Assembly (NCBI RefSeq): GCF_900112615.1
Contig: NZ_FOMK01000001.1
Location: 992,001 to 1,056,000 of the forward strand
Source: Chitinophaga sp. CF118
GTDB taxonomy: Bacteria; Bacteroidota; Bacteroidia; Chitinophagales; Chitinophagaceae
DNA: 64,000 nucleotides
Reading direction: 5' to 3'
This document shows positions 9,413-20,503 of the stretch, in pieces; positions within the stretch are counted from its first letter, which is position 1; the number at the start of each line of letters is the position of its first letter. The notes below the pieces were generated by a model that was given only the letters and a program-made list of their open reading frames with translations, ran no database searches and was not told where the DNA came from. The translations under genes and the position numbers were made by a program.

Positions 9413-9671
9413 ATTCTTTCTGGTTTTCTGTAAAACTTTAAACACTCGGTTAGGAGCCAACAAAAGTTCGGATTTTACAATTGAAAAAATTGTAAAAAAA
9501 CGACAATAATTATTCAGTTAGACTATTAATCTTCTTCTTTCATATAAAAATTTGTGTCTTGATAATTTTACTACCCCAGCCCCATATCCCTATCAGATGT
9601 AGCTTTCATTCTAATAAGGTAAAAAGACGTCTCTCCATAGACTGAAGAATTAAATACCTTTGATTTCAGAA

Positions 9672-10292
9672 ATGTCAGAAAATCTCCTAAATAAAATTTC
9701 CATGAATGATTATTATGATAAAATTCTTAACGCTATTAGTTGTGTAAGCCCGATTACGGAAACTGACTGGGCGCTATGCAAACCAGGGTTACAGTATAAA
9801 GAAATAAAGAAGGGCGAGAATTGGGTTGAAGAGGGAAAAACATATAAAGAAATAGCTTTTGTTCTGAAAGGTGTTTTTCGGGCATTTCAAGTTATCGACG
9901 GAGAACAAATAAATTGCAACTTTTACTTTGAAGGTCAATGGCCCAAGGCCTACCATAGTTTTTTAACCCAGAAACCCAGCAAAATGTGGATTCAGGCAAT
10001 GGAAGATTCGAATGTTTTTTTGATTAGCTATGATCATCTGCAATACTTATTTAATGAGAGTAAAAACTGGGAAAGGTTTGGAAGAATTGCTACAGAAAAT
10101 GCTTTTATTGCTGCCCAGGAACGTAACGATATGCTACTGTTGGATACTCCTGAAACACGATACATAAACTTAGGCATTCAATATCCCCTGATATTAGATC
10201 GGATACCTTTATATCATATCGCTTCATATATCGGTGTGAAACAACCTTCCCTTAGCCGCATAAGAAGGCGAATTGCAAAAAAAGATTTCTGA
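9672..10292 (+). CDS. Crp/Fnr family transcriptional regulator (cyclic-nucleotide-binding-like)
   Basis: About 206 residues. An N-terminal cNMP-binding-like beta-barrel (about 25-125) includes IAFVLKGVFRAFQV and FYFEGQWPKAYHSFL; it lacks a clear phosphate-binding cassette, as in many Bacteroidota members that do not bind cAMP. A C-terminal HTH with IASYIGVKQPSLSRIRRRI makes DNA contact. Start set at the ATG at 9672; a TTG at 9660 and an ATG at 9702 are alternatives. It is followed by a palindrome (10303-10318) and a small SnoaL-like protein gene, a common pairing of Crp-type regulators with stress proteins. Effector unknown. Confidence 0.88.
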   Translation: MSENLLNKISMNDYYDKILNAISCVSPITETDWALCKPGLQYKEIKKGENWVEEGKTYKEIAFVLKGVFRAFQVIDGEQINCNFYFEGQWPKAYHSFLTQKPSKMWIQAMEDSNVFLISYDHLQYLFNESKNWERFGRIATENAFIAAQERNDMLLLDTPETRYINLGIQYPLILDRIPLYHIASYIGVKQPSLSRIRRRIAKKDF

Positions 10293-10302
10293 ACCGAAAT
10301 AT

Positions 10303-10318
10303 TATAACCCAGGTTATA
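10303..10318. promoter_or_regulatory. Palindrome TATAACC-CA-GGTTATA upstream of the SnoaL-like gene
   Basis: 7-bp perfect arms, 2-base spacer, just after the Crp-like gene and 60 bases before the next start. Could be the operator of the Crp-like protein or a weak hairpin. Low certainty. Confidence 0.35.
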
Positions 10319-10377
10319 GTATTACGGCATCTAAACAAGCTAAGTTTACTGCGTAATTAAATATCAAAAATGTCATT

Positions 10378-10863
10378 ATGAAACAGATGCTAATTGTTGG
10401 CTCTCTGCTATTAGCCAACACAATTATTTACGCACAATCTAGCAATGAAATCATGGAAACTGCAAAAACAATGAATCAAAATCAGGAAAAGATACTTACG
10501 TTACACAAATCATTTTATGATGCTTTAACGCTGAGAACAGAAAAAATTATACGTGAAGGCTTAAGAGAAGAATTTGTATTTACATCTGCGAATGGGGATA
10601 TTCTGGATAAAGAAAAATTCATAAAAGGATTTGCAATGAATCCCTCTATAAAAATACCATTACTAAATACCTCAAATCAAAAAATAGTAGTTATTGAGAA
10701 TACAGCAATATTGACGGGTATAATGCATATAAATATCATCAGAGATATAACTAACGACAATACCGTCAGGGATTTATGGGAAAGAATTACTGAAACTTAT
10801 ATAAGGCAAGGTGATCAATGGAAATTATTGGCTTTGCAGGCAACGTACATGCAAAATAAGTAG
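10378..10863 (+). CDS. Secreted SnoaL/NTF2-like (DUF4440-type) protein
   Basis: 161 residues with a cleavable signal peptide (hydrophobic 4-18, cut after IIYAQ). The rest is one NTF2-fold domain: helical start (ILTLHKSFYDALTLR), the strand-rich middle (LREEFVFTSANGDILDKEKFI) and the final strands ETYIRQGDQWKLLALQATYM. Such proteins are periplasmic or secreted and bind small molecules, or are enzymes of unclear reaction. It follows the Crp-like regulator on the same strand. No terminator directly downstream. Confidence 0.75.
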   Translation: MKQMLIVGSLLLANTIIYAQSSNEIMETAKTMNQNQEKILTLHKSFYDALTLRTEKIIREGLREEFVFTSANGDILDKEKFIKGFAMNPSIKIPLLNTSNQKIVVIENTAILTGIMHINIIRDITNDNTVRDLWERITETYIRQGDQWKLLALQATYMQNK

Positions 10864-10959
10864 TCTGGCAGTGAAGACTGTGTAGCAGATAAACGCAATA
10901 TTGATATATGCTTAACATTTCATCCTGGTTATTGAAATAGGTCTATTATAAACCAATTT

Positions 10960-11037
10960 AAGGTCTTATATAAGCCATACCTTTATAGATAAGGTTTATA
11001 TAAGACTAAAATAAGACTAGAATAAGGCTTATATAAG
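10960..11037. repeat. Three-copy AAGGyyTTATATAAG repeat at 31-33 base intervals
   Basis: Copies at 10960-10974, 10991-11004 and 11024-11037, each centred on or near the palindrome CTTATATAAG, with extra ATAAGACTA copies between the last two. The spacing is three helical turns, so the sites would face the same side of the DNA. Candidate binding array for a regulator; no known match. Confidence 0.6.
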
Positions 11038-11075
11038 AGTTATACTACTTACAAACCACTGCTAGCATACATTTG

Positions 11076-11190
11076 AACACGTTTTAAAAGAGAATACTAT
11101 AAAGTGATTTATATGTTGATGATTGAATATTAGATGATTATAAAAAAGCAGGCTTCAGAAGTAAAACCTCTGAAGCCTGCTTTTTTATAA
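11076..11190 (+). ncRNA. Candidate small RNA ending at a strong terminator
   Basis: A TACATTTG box (11068-11075) fits the -7 motif TAnnTTTG. About 60 bases further lies a perfect terminator with no open frame between. A transcript of about 110 bases is inferred. No convincing -33 TTTG is seen, so this rests on the terminator and -7 box only. Confidence 0.3.
11138..11190 (+). terminator. Very strong Rho-independent terminator
   Basis: 22-bp perfect stem (11138-11159 with 11169-11190), 9-base loop, T6 in the right arm. It is 275 bases after the nearest upstream stop, so it may end a separate transcript. Confidence 0.88.
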
Positions 11191-11383
11191 AAAGTGATAG
11201 TTTATTCGCTTTCCCACTATATACGGATGGAAGTAGGTTGTATTCCAGTTCAAAGTCCCTTGTAAAGTACTTCGGATTGTTATTGGAAAACAGTCTATAT
11301 CTTTTATAAGCTCCTTGAAAATTGTGTAGACGTATTGTAGATCCTTTTTAAAGAAAGGTAGGCGTTTTGTAGTATGCTAAAAC

Positions 11384-11414
11384 TTGCAGGCCATTGCGTT
11401 GCATCATAAATTTG
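11384..11414 (+). promoter_or_regulatory. Bacteroidota housekeeping promoter for the 11454 gene
   Basis: TTG at 11384-11386 and TAAATTTG at 11407-11414, separated by 20 bases, match the -33/-7 pattern TTTG-N17-23-TAnnTTTG. Expected start of transcription near 11421, about 33 bases before the ATG. Confidence 0.6.
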
Positions 11415-11453
11415 TACAATGTCTTTTCCGGAAATAGAAAATCATTGCTCCAA

Positions 11454-12038
11454 ATGGAATCCATAATTATAAAAAGATCAACTGATGCTAATATAGAAGC
11501 AAGCCTTGGCTGCCTGCTGGTAGTGGCACTACCAGTTATTGGGTTTTTATACGCGATGCTTACAGCCAACCATAAGTATGACGTTATAGCATATGGTATT
11601 ATTATAATAGCTTTTCTTCTACCTTCATTCATCAATTTTATTTCGACTAAAATTCCTTTAAAAGCAGCAATGATAATATCAGATGATGGTTTGATGTTAT
11701 CCCCAAGTAAAAGTATCTTCGACAGCTTTGCCTTTTTGCGAAAATTCCAGGCTCGACGCGAAAAACGACTTCTTTGGGAAAATATAGCAGGATTTGGCTT
11801 AGTAATTTATAATAAAGAATATACTATGAGTCCTACTGATGGTACCGGGTCAACAACCTATACTGTACCCCAACATCATCTTTGCATTGAAGGTAAAACG
11901 AAGAAAGTAGAAGTTATTTTTTCCATTCATGGTTTAGATAAGACTCCGGATGAAATTCTGCTCCTTTGTAACCAATTTTTAAAAGAGTATGGATATGTGG
12001 AAAATGGGGCCCACACAGACTATAAACGACAACTATAG
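11454..12038 (+). CDS. Hypothetical membrane protein with two N-terminal transmembrane helices
   Basis: 194 residues from the ATG at 11454, which sits just after a good promoter; an ATG at 11394 would lie upstream of the -7 box and is unlikely. Two membrane helices (about 18-36 and 42-60) form a hairpin, followed by a cytoplasmic domain with a short strand pattern, MIISDDGLMLSP, a basic segment RKFQARREKRLLWENIAG and later strands, reminiscent of PH-like (YcxB/STM3941-type) domains, though I cannot assign it. The 3' end overlaps the opposing gene by 6 bases. Function unknown. Confidence 0.7.
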   Translation: MESIIIKRSTDANIEASLGCLLVVALPVIGFLYAMLTANHKYDVIAYGIIIIAFLLPSFINFISTKIPLKAAMIISDDGLMLSPSKSIFDSFAFLRKFQARREKRLLWENIAGFGLVIYNKEYTMSPTDGTGSTTYTVPQHHLCIEGKTKKVEVIFSIHGLDKTPDEILLLCNQFLKEYGYVENGAHTDYKRQL

Positions 12039-12422
12039 TAACCGCTCCAATTGACCTTTCCGTTTCACGATGTTCTTATAGTCCCACTGGATTTTTGCAG
12101 ATTTTTCAAGCCAGCGTTTCAGTTGCTTTGTATCAATCTGTTTTTCATCTGTATAGCGTGTCTCGGCAGCTTTGAAGCTTCCTTCCGGTTGTAAATCTGA
12201 TTCATCAAACGACTGACCACTCCAGAATAGCAAACGTACACCACCTTTCAGTTTACTATAGCCAACAATCGGGTTGCCATTCAGAAACCAAACCGGATGC
12301 CTGTGCCAGATTTTATTTTCTGCTCCAGTGAGATGTTGATCAATTTCCCCGCACAGTTTTTCGCAAATGGCTTTATCTTCAATTGACATGGAGTCGTTGT
12401 ATTCCTGTATTGATTTGTCCAT
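12033..12422 (-). CDS. DUF1801 / YdhG-like protein
   Basis: 129 residues, the normal size for the iron-chaperone-like YdhG/DUF1801 fold. Typical segments are IWHRHPVWFLNGNPIVGYSKLKG-like (start of the motif at WHRHPVWF), VRLLFWSGQSF and the C-terminal helix RWLEKSAKIQWDYKNI. Small soluble protein; biochemical role in bacteria not settled. Its 3' end overlaps the convergent gene by six bases. Confidence 0.8.
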   Translation of the reverse strand: MDKSIQEYNDSMSIEDKAICEKLCGEIDQHLTGAENKIWHRHPVWFLNGNPIVGYSKLKGGVRLLFWSGQSFDESDLQPEGSFKAAETRYTDEKQIDTKQLKRWLEKSAKIQWDYKNIVKRKGQLERLL

Positions 12423-12615
12423 AGTAGTTTATGTATTTGCTATTTTACCTTAATATACAGCAAAAATAACTTCTGGTATAACCAGCTATGCTGAATCCTA
12501 CTTTCGAGCTCAACGATACTCAAACACACAGATGAATTATGTTACAATAGGTTTTATTTATTAAAATATAGAATTAATTGATTGTGATTATATCTCCAAT
12601 ATCTTAATTTTATAA

Positions 12616-14949
<2,334 letters not shown>

Positions 14950-14977
14950 TTGTAAAATTCAGCAAATAATATAATAG

Positions 14978-15006
14978 AGAGCCTCCGTTATCGGGGGCTT
15001 TTTTTA
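14978..15006 (+). terminator. Terminator of katG
   Basis: 8-bp stem (14980-14987 with 14992-14999, one G-T pair), TTAT loop, seven T residues. Located 30 bases after the katG stop. Confidence 0.85.
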
Positions 15007-15227
15007 TGTAGATATGGCAGTATTGGAAGAACCTGCAATTGCTTATAGTTACCCGAAATATAGAATATCGATTCGTCAAATGGCGAAATATAGTGAAATA
15101 AAATATCAGCGATTCTATCTAACTGTCTGATATCTATAATTTTAATAAATGGTGCGCCACTTGCAATTCTTAGGTCGTATCTGGCCAGATCATCATTTTT
15201 AGTGAGATCTTTTAAAAGCAAGGTCAT
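14988..15227 (-). CDS. Small protein-like ORF of unknown function, possibly a 5'-truncated remnant
   Basis: 79 codons from the ATG at 15227. The amino-acid composition is protein-like (LLLKDLTKNDDLARYDLRIA; IIDIRQLDRIADILFHYI). The frame stays open and protein-like upstream of the ATG to a stop at 15309-15311, with no further start codon, which hints at a remnant whose 5' end was lost or overwritten by the divergent neighbour. Its 3' end runs through the katG terminator. No family recognised. Confidence 0.35.
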   Translation of the reverse strand: MTLLLKDLTKNDDLARYDLRIASGAPFIKIIDIRQLDRIADILFHYISPFDESIFYISGNYKQLQVLPILPYLHKKSPR

Positions 15228-15275
15228 CTCTTCGTCAAATGGAGTAAAGGGTACTTTAATGGATCCGAATGGATC

Positions 15276-16313
15276 ATGTTTATAACCAAAAAAAAGATAG
15301 ATATGTACCTAAAAAATAATGAACCTAATTCCGGTTCCCTACTTGCAGAACTTGCTGGCAGTATTCAGAATTTTAATGATTCAGTGGATGTATATATGAA
15401 TCAAATCAGGGATTATGAAGTCTTTAATCCTTTTCAGAGTAGTGCTGAGATGGATTCTGTCGGGATCAATAAACCAATCCCTTGCGAATTCTGGGAAAGA
15501 CTGGGAATACGCCATTTAATATTAAATACACTCCATAGCAGATTAGAAGTTCCGGATCATTGGAATATAGAAAATGACAAAAATAACAATACGACCTACA
15601 GATGGCGGAATGTAAAAAATGATGCCATCCTTGAAGAGCTCAAAACGCTTTTTAGTTATAGTTCGGTTGTTCAATTCGCAGATTGGGCAAGCGTGGATGG
15701 GGCTTCAGATTTTTGGGACGGAATATTTTATGATGTGATAAAGCCACTTGGTAAACGGGATTTTCAATTCGTTTTTCGTCTTGGAGATATTAGAAGAAGA
15801 CTCGTATTTGAGATAGACGAGATCCTTGATATAATGGGAATATATTCCTCTTATGGAAGGGTTACATTAGTTCTTGAGAACAATGAGGCTGACAAATTAT
15901 GGAGCAAACTGAATGGTATTGCATATGATGTAACTATTCCCGGTTCCCGGCCACAGGACGCAAGAGAAAGATATTTGTTCATTTTTAATACAATGAGGAT
16001 AGATTCCTTAATAGTGCTCTATGCCAACCGTACTATATTATACTCCACGGGGCAACAATCCCAATTCGGTGGGAGATCATTCGAAAATATTTATATGCCC
16101 GGACAGGGCAAGGATTGTTTCGATGCAGGTTACCGGCTGGGCTTGTTACTTCAATTGGAAACTCCTCATTGTATTGCTTTAGGTCAGGTAGTGTCAGGGG
16201 CATATGTGAGGAATGAATCCTTGCCAGGTTCAGAAGTACTGCTTACTTACATAAAAGACTGGATGGCAGAAATGTCTCCAGATCGTTATTCATCCTCTCT
16301 AATGAAAAAATAA
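15276..16313 (+). CDS. Hypothetical protein, no family recognised
   Basis: 345 residues from 15276; an ATG at 15303 (MYLKNNEPNSGSLL) is an equally likely start. No signal peptide or membrane segment, so probably cytoplasmic. The sequence is rich in aromatic and acidic residues with mixed alpha/beta pattern, for example FWERLGIRHLILNTL, FDIRRRLVFEIDEI-like stretches (actual FRLGDIRRRLVFEIDEI) and GAYVRNESLPGSEVLLTYI. No catalytic motif seen. Stands 200 bases upstream of the sigma-54 activator on the same strand without an obvious terminator, so co-expression is possible. Confidence 0.7.
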   Translation: MFITKKKIDMYLKNNEPNSGSLLAELAGSIQNFNDSVDVYMNQIRDYEVFNPFQSSAEMDSVGINKPIPCEFWERLGIRHLILNTLHSRLEVPDHWNIENDKNNNTTYRWRNVKNDAILEELKTLFSYSSVVQFADWASVDGASDFWDGIFYDVIKPLGKRDFQFVFRLGDIRRRLVFEIDEILDIMGIYSSYGRVTLVLENNEADKLWSKLNGIAYDVTIPGSRPQDARERYLFIFNTMRIDSLIVLYANRTILYSTGQQSQFGGRSFENIYMPGQGKDCFDAGYRLGLLLQLETPHCIALGQVVSGAYVRNESLPGSEVLLTYIKDWMAEMSPDRYSSSLMKK

Positions 16314-16522
16314 ATTTCATGCTCATTTTTTGATATTGGAAAATGTTTATGCAGCATTGGAAAAATAAGTAATTGTAGTGTTCGCAGGCTCTTGATTTCC
16401 AAGTAAAAATTGTTAAATTTTAGAAGGATATAAAATATTGGGCGAAATTTGTCCAGATATCATTTTTCAATTGTCATGTATATAGAGCAGGGAATACAAT
16501 TATTAATCTGTCAATTTATAGC

Positions 16523-19500
16523 ATGAAAGAAATGAAGAGTGTAACTACGACTGGACAGCCGAAAATGGGTGTCGGAGAAAGCAACATCACTGTATTTGAC
16601 CAGCGGATAAAGTCATTGGAACGAGAACGCAAAATACTTCTGGCGTTGGGAGATGACATCACGAAGGTCCGGGAGAAAAATGACCTGATCACTTTATTTT
16701 CATTGAGGTTAAAGGAGTTATTCTCTTTTTCCCATACCATTATTACCCTGATAGACCATGAAGCGCAGGTCTATACACCTTTTCTGCTTGATCCTGCCTC
16801 TTCTCCCATTAAAAACCATCCGGCTTATCCCTCACTTGTGGCTGCACATTATCCGTTGGATGAGCCGTTTATCCGGCAGGTGATGGCAAACGACGGACCT
16901 AGTGCTTTTATATTGGAAGATGTAATGAATGTTCCGGGAAGTCCTCCTTTTTTGAAGGTTAATTATGAAGGAGGCGTGAGGGAGATCTTAATGACTCCTT
17001 TGAAAAGCAAGGAGCAGGTTATCGGGTTTCTACATATGTATGTTAGTAATATCAATGGTTTTACTGACGAATTCAAAAGCATCATAAAGGGTATTGCTCC
17101 GCAGATTTCGAGTGCGGTAATCAATATCATAAGGAATGAGGAGATAAGCCGTGAAGAATCGCTTAATGAGGTGCTGTTGTCCTTAAGTACTGAAATGGTA
17201 AAGGTTAGAGACCGGCAGGCCATGTTGAAGGTCATTTGTTCCAACCTTAGAGAGGTCCTCGGTTTTTCCCACAGCATGATGACTGTAATGGATGAATCAG
17301 AAGAGAACTATAAAGCTTACCTGATCGATGCAGAGGCCAGGCTTAGGGAGCTGACGGACTTTGGGGACGCTCTTAACATACCCACGCCAGTCGAAGACGG
17401 TATCTACGATATAGCTTCTCTTTACTACAAGCCGCTGGTCTTTAATATGGAGTCTTTCGATGCAGACAGAGCACCCTTGTGGTTTAGGCTGCATTACGAA
17501 GCAGGTGCCAGGGAAATGATGGTGAAGATACTGGGAGACAATGGATCGTCCAAGTATAGTTTGGTGTTATTCGCTGATAAGGTGGGCACCTTTGGCAGAG
17601 AGGCGGTAAGCATTATTCAGCGTATATCCGGCCAGCTTTTTACTGCTGTCAGTAACATATCGGCCAATGAGGAAATATTGAAAAGGGAGAATGAAAAATC
17701 ATTCCTGTTGGATTTCAGTAGTGATATTGCTACTGTAAGAAGTAAGGAAGATCTCTCTGATGTGGTACGTAAATGCCTCAAAAAATTAAATCCACAACTG
17801 GGATATGCTATCCGGAAGATCAACGATGATCTGTCCACCATGACCGCATACATCTATCAGGCCAATATTGCAGATGACGATGAAGATCTGCAGGAAATGA
17901 GGGTCGCAAAGTTCCCTATCGAAGACGGACTGCAAAACAGGGTACTCAATAGTGAAATACCGCTTCTTGTCAGCGTAAATATGGAGATCAGCCGGGGCAA
18001 TACTGCCAAATACCTGTATTTATGGAAAAAGATGGGATTCAAAACAATGGTGGGTACACCTTTGCGTACGGGAGATGTAAAGCTGGGGATTTTATGGCTG
18101 GGGATTGAAGAAATTAATATACCACTGTTACAAGGTATATGCGCACAGATTTCCATTGCTATGTATAACATTATGGCAAATGAGGAATTACTGCGCAGAG
18201 AACGGGAACAGTCTTTTCTGGTGGAATTCAGTCATGACATTGCCGCTGTACGCACAAAAGATGAGCTGAAACAGGCCATCTCCGACGTGCTGCAAAAAGT
18301 GTTGAATATAAAGCTGGCCATGATCCGTATCATAGAGGATGATGGTGTTACACTCAGCTCCTATATGTATGATGAAAGTATGTTTGAGAAAGTGAACAGC
18401 ACGTTCAAAATGCAGGCATCTATGAATATTGATATAAATGAACCATTGTCTGCAAGAGTGTTAAATAGTGACGAAGTGGTTATCTTCAATGTTGAAGAAG
18501 AGATACAACAGGGTAACTCAGGCGGATATGTTCAGTTCTGGAAAGAGGCCGGGGTAAAGAATGCCTTCGGGGCGCCTTTGCGTGTCGGGAATGTAAACCT
18601 GGGAACACTCTGGTTGCTGATAGATGAGATCAACCTCACTATCCTCAAGGGAATCTGTGCACAGATCTCTATTGCTATCTCAAATATCCGGGCTAATGAA
18701 AAGGTTCTTGCTTATAAGCAGAAACTGGAGATGGAGAATGATTACCTGAGAGAGCAGATAAAAACGATCTACAATTTTTCGGAGATAGTAGGCAGTGGTG
18801 CCCAGATGCAGAAGGTATACCGCCTGATATCGCGGGTGGCAGAATCTGACTCAACAGTGCTTTTATTGGGCGAAACGGGCACCGGTAAGGAATTGATTGC
18901 GCGGGCCATTCATAACACATCCCCCCGCAAGAGTAAATTAATGGTAAAAGTAAACTGCGCAGCCTTGCCTGCCCATCTGATAGAAAGCGAGCTTTTCGGT
19001 CATGAAAAAGGTGCCTTCACCGGTGCCATAGACAGAAGGATTGGTAAGTTCGAGCTGGCTAATAACAGCACGCTGTTTTTAGATGAGATAGGCGAGATGC
19101 CGCTGGAACTGCAGGTTAAACTTTTACGTGTATTGCAGGAGCGGGAGCTGGAGAGGCTTGGCGGCAGGACTACCATTAAGGTGGATGTGCGCGTCATTGC
19201 TGCTACTAATCGTAATCTGGAAGCAGAGGTGCAGGCAGGCCGCTTTAGGTCTGACCTTTTTTACAGACTGAATGTGTTTCCTATCAACCTGCCTCCATTA
19301 AGGGAACGACACGAGGATATTGAACCTCTGGCCAATTTCTTCGTCGCTAAATTCAATAAGAATACTGGTAAAAAAGTAAATGGCATATCTCTCAAGGTGA
19401 TGCAGGAATTAAAAAGCTACCAATGGCCAGGCAATGTAAGGGAGCTTGAACATCTGATAGAAAGGAGTATACTCTTATGCGAGGGCAATACATTAAAGGA

Positions 19501-19723
19501 AATTCATTTGCCCCGGCATGAGGATAATAAGCAGACCCCGGGGGTTTACAACGTTACACTGGAGCAAATCGAACGTGTTTATATCATTGATGTGCTAAAA
19601 AGATGTAGCGGTAAAATTTCCGGAACCGGCGGAGCTGCAGAAATATTGGAGGTTCCCGGCACTACTCTCCACTCTAAAATGAAGAAGCTGGGTATCTCAA
19701 AAGCAGATTATTTTATGAAATAG
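16523..19723 (+). CDS. Sigma-54-dependent transcriptional activator with four GAF domains
   Basis: 1066 residues. Order: four GAF-type sensor repeats (about 30-215, 217-388, 389-560, 561-735), a short coiled linker, the AAA+ sigma-54 activation domain (about 752-990) and a Fis-type HTH (about 1015-1066). Walker A GETGTGKE lies near 783-790, the sigma-54 contact loop GAFTGA near 830, Walker B LFLDEIGEM, and the arginine-finger region LFYRLNVFPI. GAF3 and GAF4 are close copies (SFLLDFSSDIATVRSK and SFLVEFSHDIAAVRTK). No receiver domain, so it senses a small ligand or redox state directly, not via a kinase. It drives sigma-54 promoters; a good -24/-12 element lies 170 bases after its stop. Confidence 0.95.
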   Translation: MKEMKSVTTTGQPKMGVGESNITVFDQRIKSLERERKILLALGDDITKVREKNDLITLFSLRLKELFSFSHTIITLIDHEAQVYTPFLLDPASSPIKNHPAYPSLVAAHYPLDEPFIRQVMANDGPSAFILEDVMNVPGSPPFLKVNYEGGVREILMTPLKSKEQVIGFLHMYVSNINGFTDEFKSIIKGIAPQISSAVINIIRNEEISREESLNEVLLSLSTEMVKVRDRQAMLKVICSNLREVLGFSHSMMTVMDESEENYKAYLIDAEARLRELTDFGDALNIPTPVEDGIYDIASLYYKPLVFNMESFDADRAPLWFRLHYEAGAREMMVKILGDNGSSKYSLVLFADKVGTFGREAVSIIQRISGQLFTAVSNISANEEILKRENEKSFLLDFSSDIATVRSKEDLSDVVRKCLKKLNPQLGYAIRKINDDLSTMTAYIYQANIADDDEDLQEMRVAKFPIEDGLQNRVLNSEIPLLVSVNMEISRGNTAKYLYLWKKMGFKTMVGTPLRTGDVKLGILWLGIEEINIPLLQGICAQISIAMYNIMANEELLRREREQSFLVEFSHDIAAVRTKDELKQAISDVLQKVLNIKLAMIRIIEDDGVTLSSYMYDESMFEKVNSTFKMQASMNIDINEPLSARVLNSDEVVIFNVEEEIQQGNSGGYVQFWKEAGVKNAFGAPLRVGNVNLGTLWLLIDEINLTILKGICAQISIAISNIRANEKVLAYKQKLEMENDYLREQIKTIYNFSEIVGSGAQMQKVYRLISRVAESDSTVLLLGETGTGKELIARAIHNTSPRKSKLMVKVNCAALPAHLIESELFGHEKGAFTGAIDRRIGKFELANNSTLFLDEIGEMPLELQVKLLRVLQERELERLGGRTTIKVDVRVIAATNRNLEAEVQAGRFRSDLFYRLNVFPINLPPLRERHEDIEPLANFFVAKFNKNTGKKVNGISLKVMQELKSYQWPGNVRELEHLIERSILLCEGNTLKEIHLPRHEDNKQTPGVYNVTLEQIERVYIIDVLKRCSGKISGTGGAAEILEVPGTTLHSKMKKLGISKADYFMK

Positions 19724-19741
19724 CTATTATACAGGTAATGC

Positions 19742-19774
19742 AAGGCTGGAACATATACGGTTCCGGCCTTTTTC
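19742..19774 (+). terminator. Terminator after the sigma-54 activator gene
   Basis: 11-bp stem (19742-19752 with 19760-19770, one G-T pair), 7-base loop, T5 tail. Confidence 0.85.
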
Positions 19775-20125
19775 ATTTTATACAGATAATGATCTCACTG
19801 TATTTAGTGAAAGCTAATGACAATTCTCTTAATAAAGTGAAATGGAAGAAGCAGATTCCCATACAATGAATTGATTTGCAATTATATACATGAATGGCAT
19901 CCTGCTTGCAAAATAGTAAGCAACAATAAACGGTAAAAGTATTCCCCGCCAGCCAACAAAAGGAAAGGTGGGGATAACGGAAACGGTTAAATAAAATTTT
20001 TCAGATGCCGGGTGTCAGTTCGTTGTGGTTGTTATACATCAGCGCCTGGCAAGCCTGGAAGTTTATCATTCGTATTGAATACATCAATAATAGATCATCA
20101 TTGTTAACATTTAAAACAGCAAAAA
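19775..20125. other. Leader and promoter region of the YCII-cytochrome unit
   Basis: 351 bases without a gene. Holds the -24/-12 element (19895-19910). Upstream of it are TCACT-N6-AGTGA (19795-19810) and a further AAGTGA (19835-19840), about 60-100 bases before the promoter, where activator sites are expected. The leader to the first start is about 205 bases. Confidence 0.55.
19895..19910 (+). promoter_or_regulatory. Sigma-54 promoter (-24/-12): TGGCAT-CCTGC-TTGCA
   Basis: Matches TGGCAC-N5-TTGCW at all positions but one, with the required ten bases between GG and GC. It follows directly the gene for a sigma-54 activator and precedes the YCII gene at 20126. Expected start of transcription near 19920. 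Confidence 0.7.
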
Positions 20126-20482
20126 ATGCAAGAATTCTTATTAGTGATCCACAGAGATCTGACCAGCGCTAACCCGGCGCCCTCTCCAGAACAAATGAAA
20201 GAAGCTCTGAAACCCTATCAGGATTGGGTGGCTGGCATTGCGGCCCAGGACAAATTGGTAGCACCTCCCAAACGTTGGGATGTTGATGGCCGCGTCATTA
20301 AGCACGAGAAAAAGAAAGATCATGTATCCAGCGGACCCTATGCTGAAAGTAAGGAGTCCATTGGCGGCTTGTTCCTGATAAAAGCCAAAGATTACGACGA
20401 GGCGGTAGAGATCGCAAAAGGCTGCCCTATCATTAAATACGGCGCCATCGTTGAAGTGCGTATGGCTATCACCGCTGCCTGA
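20126..20482 (+). CDS. YCII (DGPF-type) domain protein
   Basis: 118 residues, one YCII alpha/beta domain. Family marks are the start MQEFLLVIHRD, the SGPYAESKESIGGLFLI segment (variant of DGPFAETKE) and AVEIAKGCP ... VEVRMA. Small cytoplasmic protein; related domains have a His/Asp-type active site, but no reaction is proven for this group. In many genomes such proteins are partnered with ECF42 sigma factors, and one is encoded 1 kb away on the other strand together with a second YCII gene. Probably transcribed from the sigma-54-type promoter at 19895. Confidence 0.88.
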   Translation: MQEFLLVIHRDLTSANPAPSPEQMKEALKPYQDWVAGIAAQDKLVAPPKRWDVDGRVIKHEKKKDHVSSGPYAESKESIGGLFLIKAKDYDEAVEIAKGCPIIKYGAIVEVRMAITAA

Positions 20483-20503
20483 AAGCGGTACTGAAAAATA
20501 ATA

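Larger units (their letters stand above)
10864..11453. other. Intergenic region with repeat array, possible small RNA and promoter
   Basis: 590 bases without a believable protein gene. It holds three CTTATATAAG-type repeats (10960-11037), a TACATTTG box and a very strong terminator (11138-11190) not assigned to a protein gene, and a -33/-7 promoter for the next gene (11384-11414). Confidence 0.6.

Noticed and set aside
10960..11037. Repeat array as a CRISPR
   Set aside because: Only three short, imperfect AT-rich repeats with 16-19 base gaps and no cas genes.
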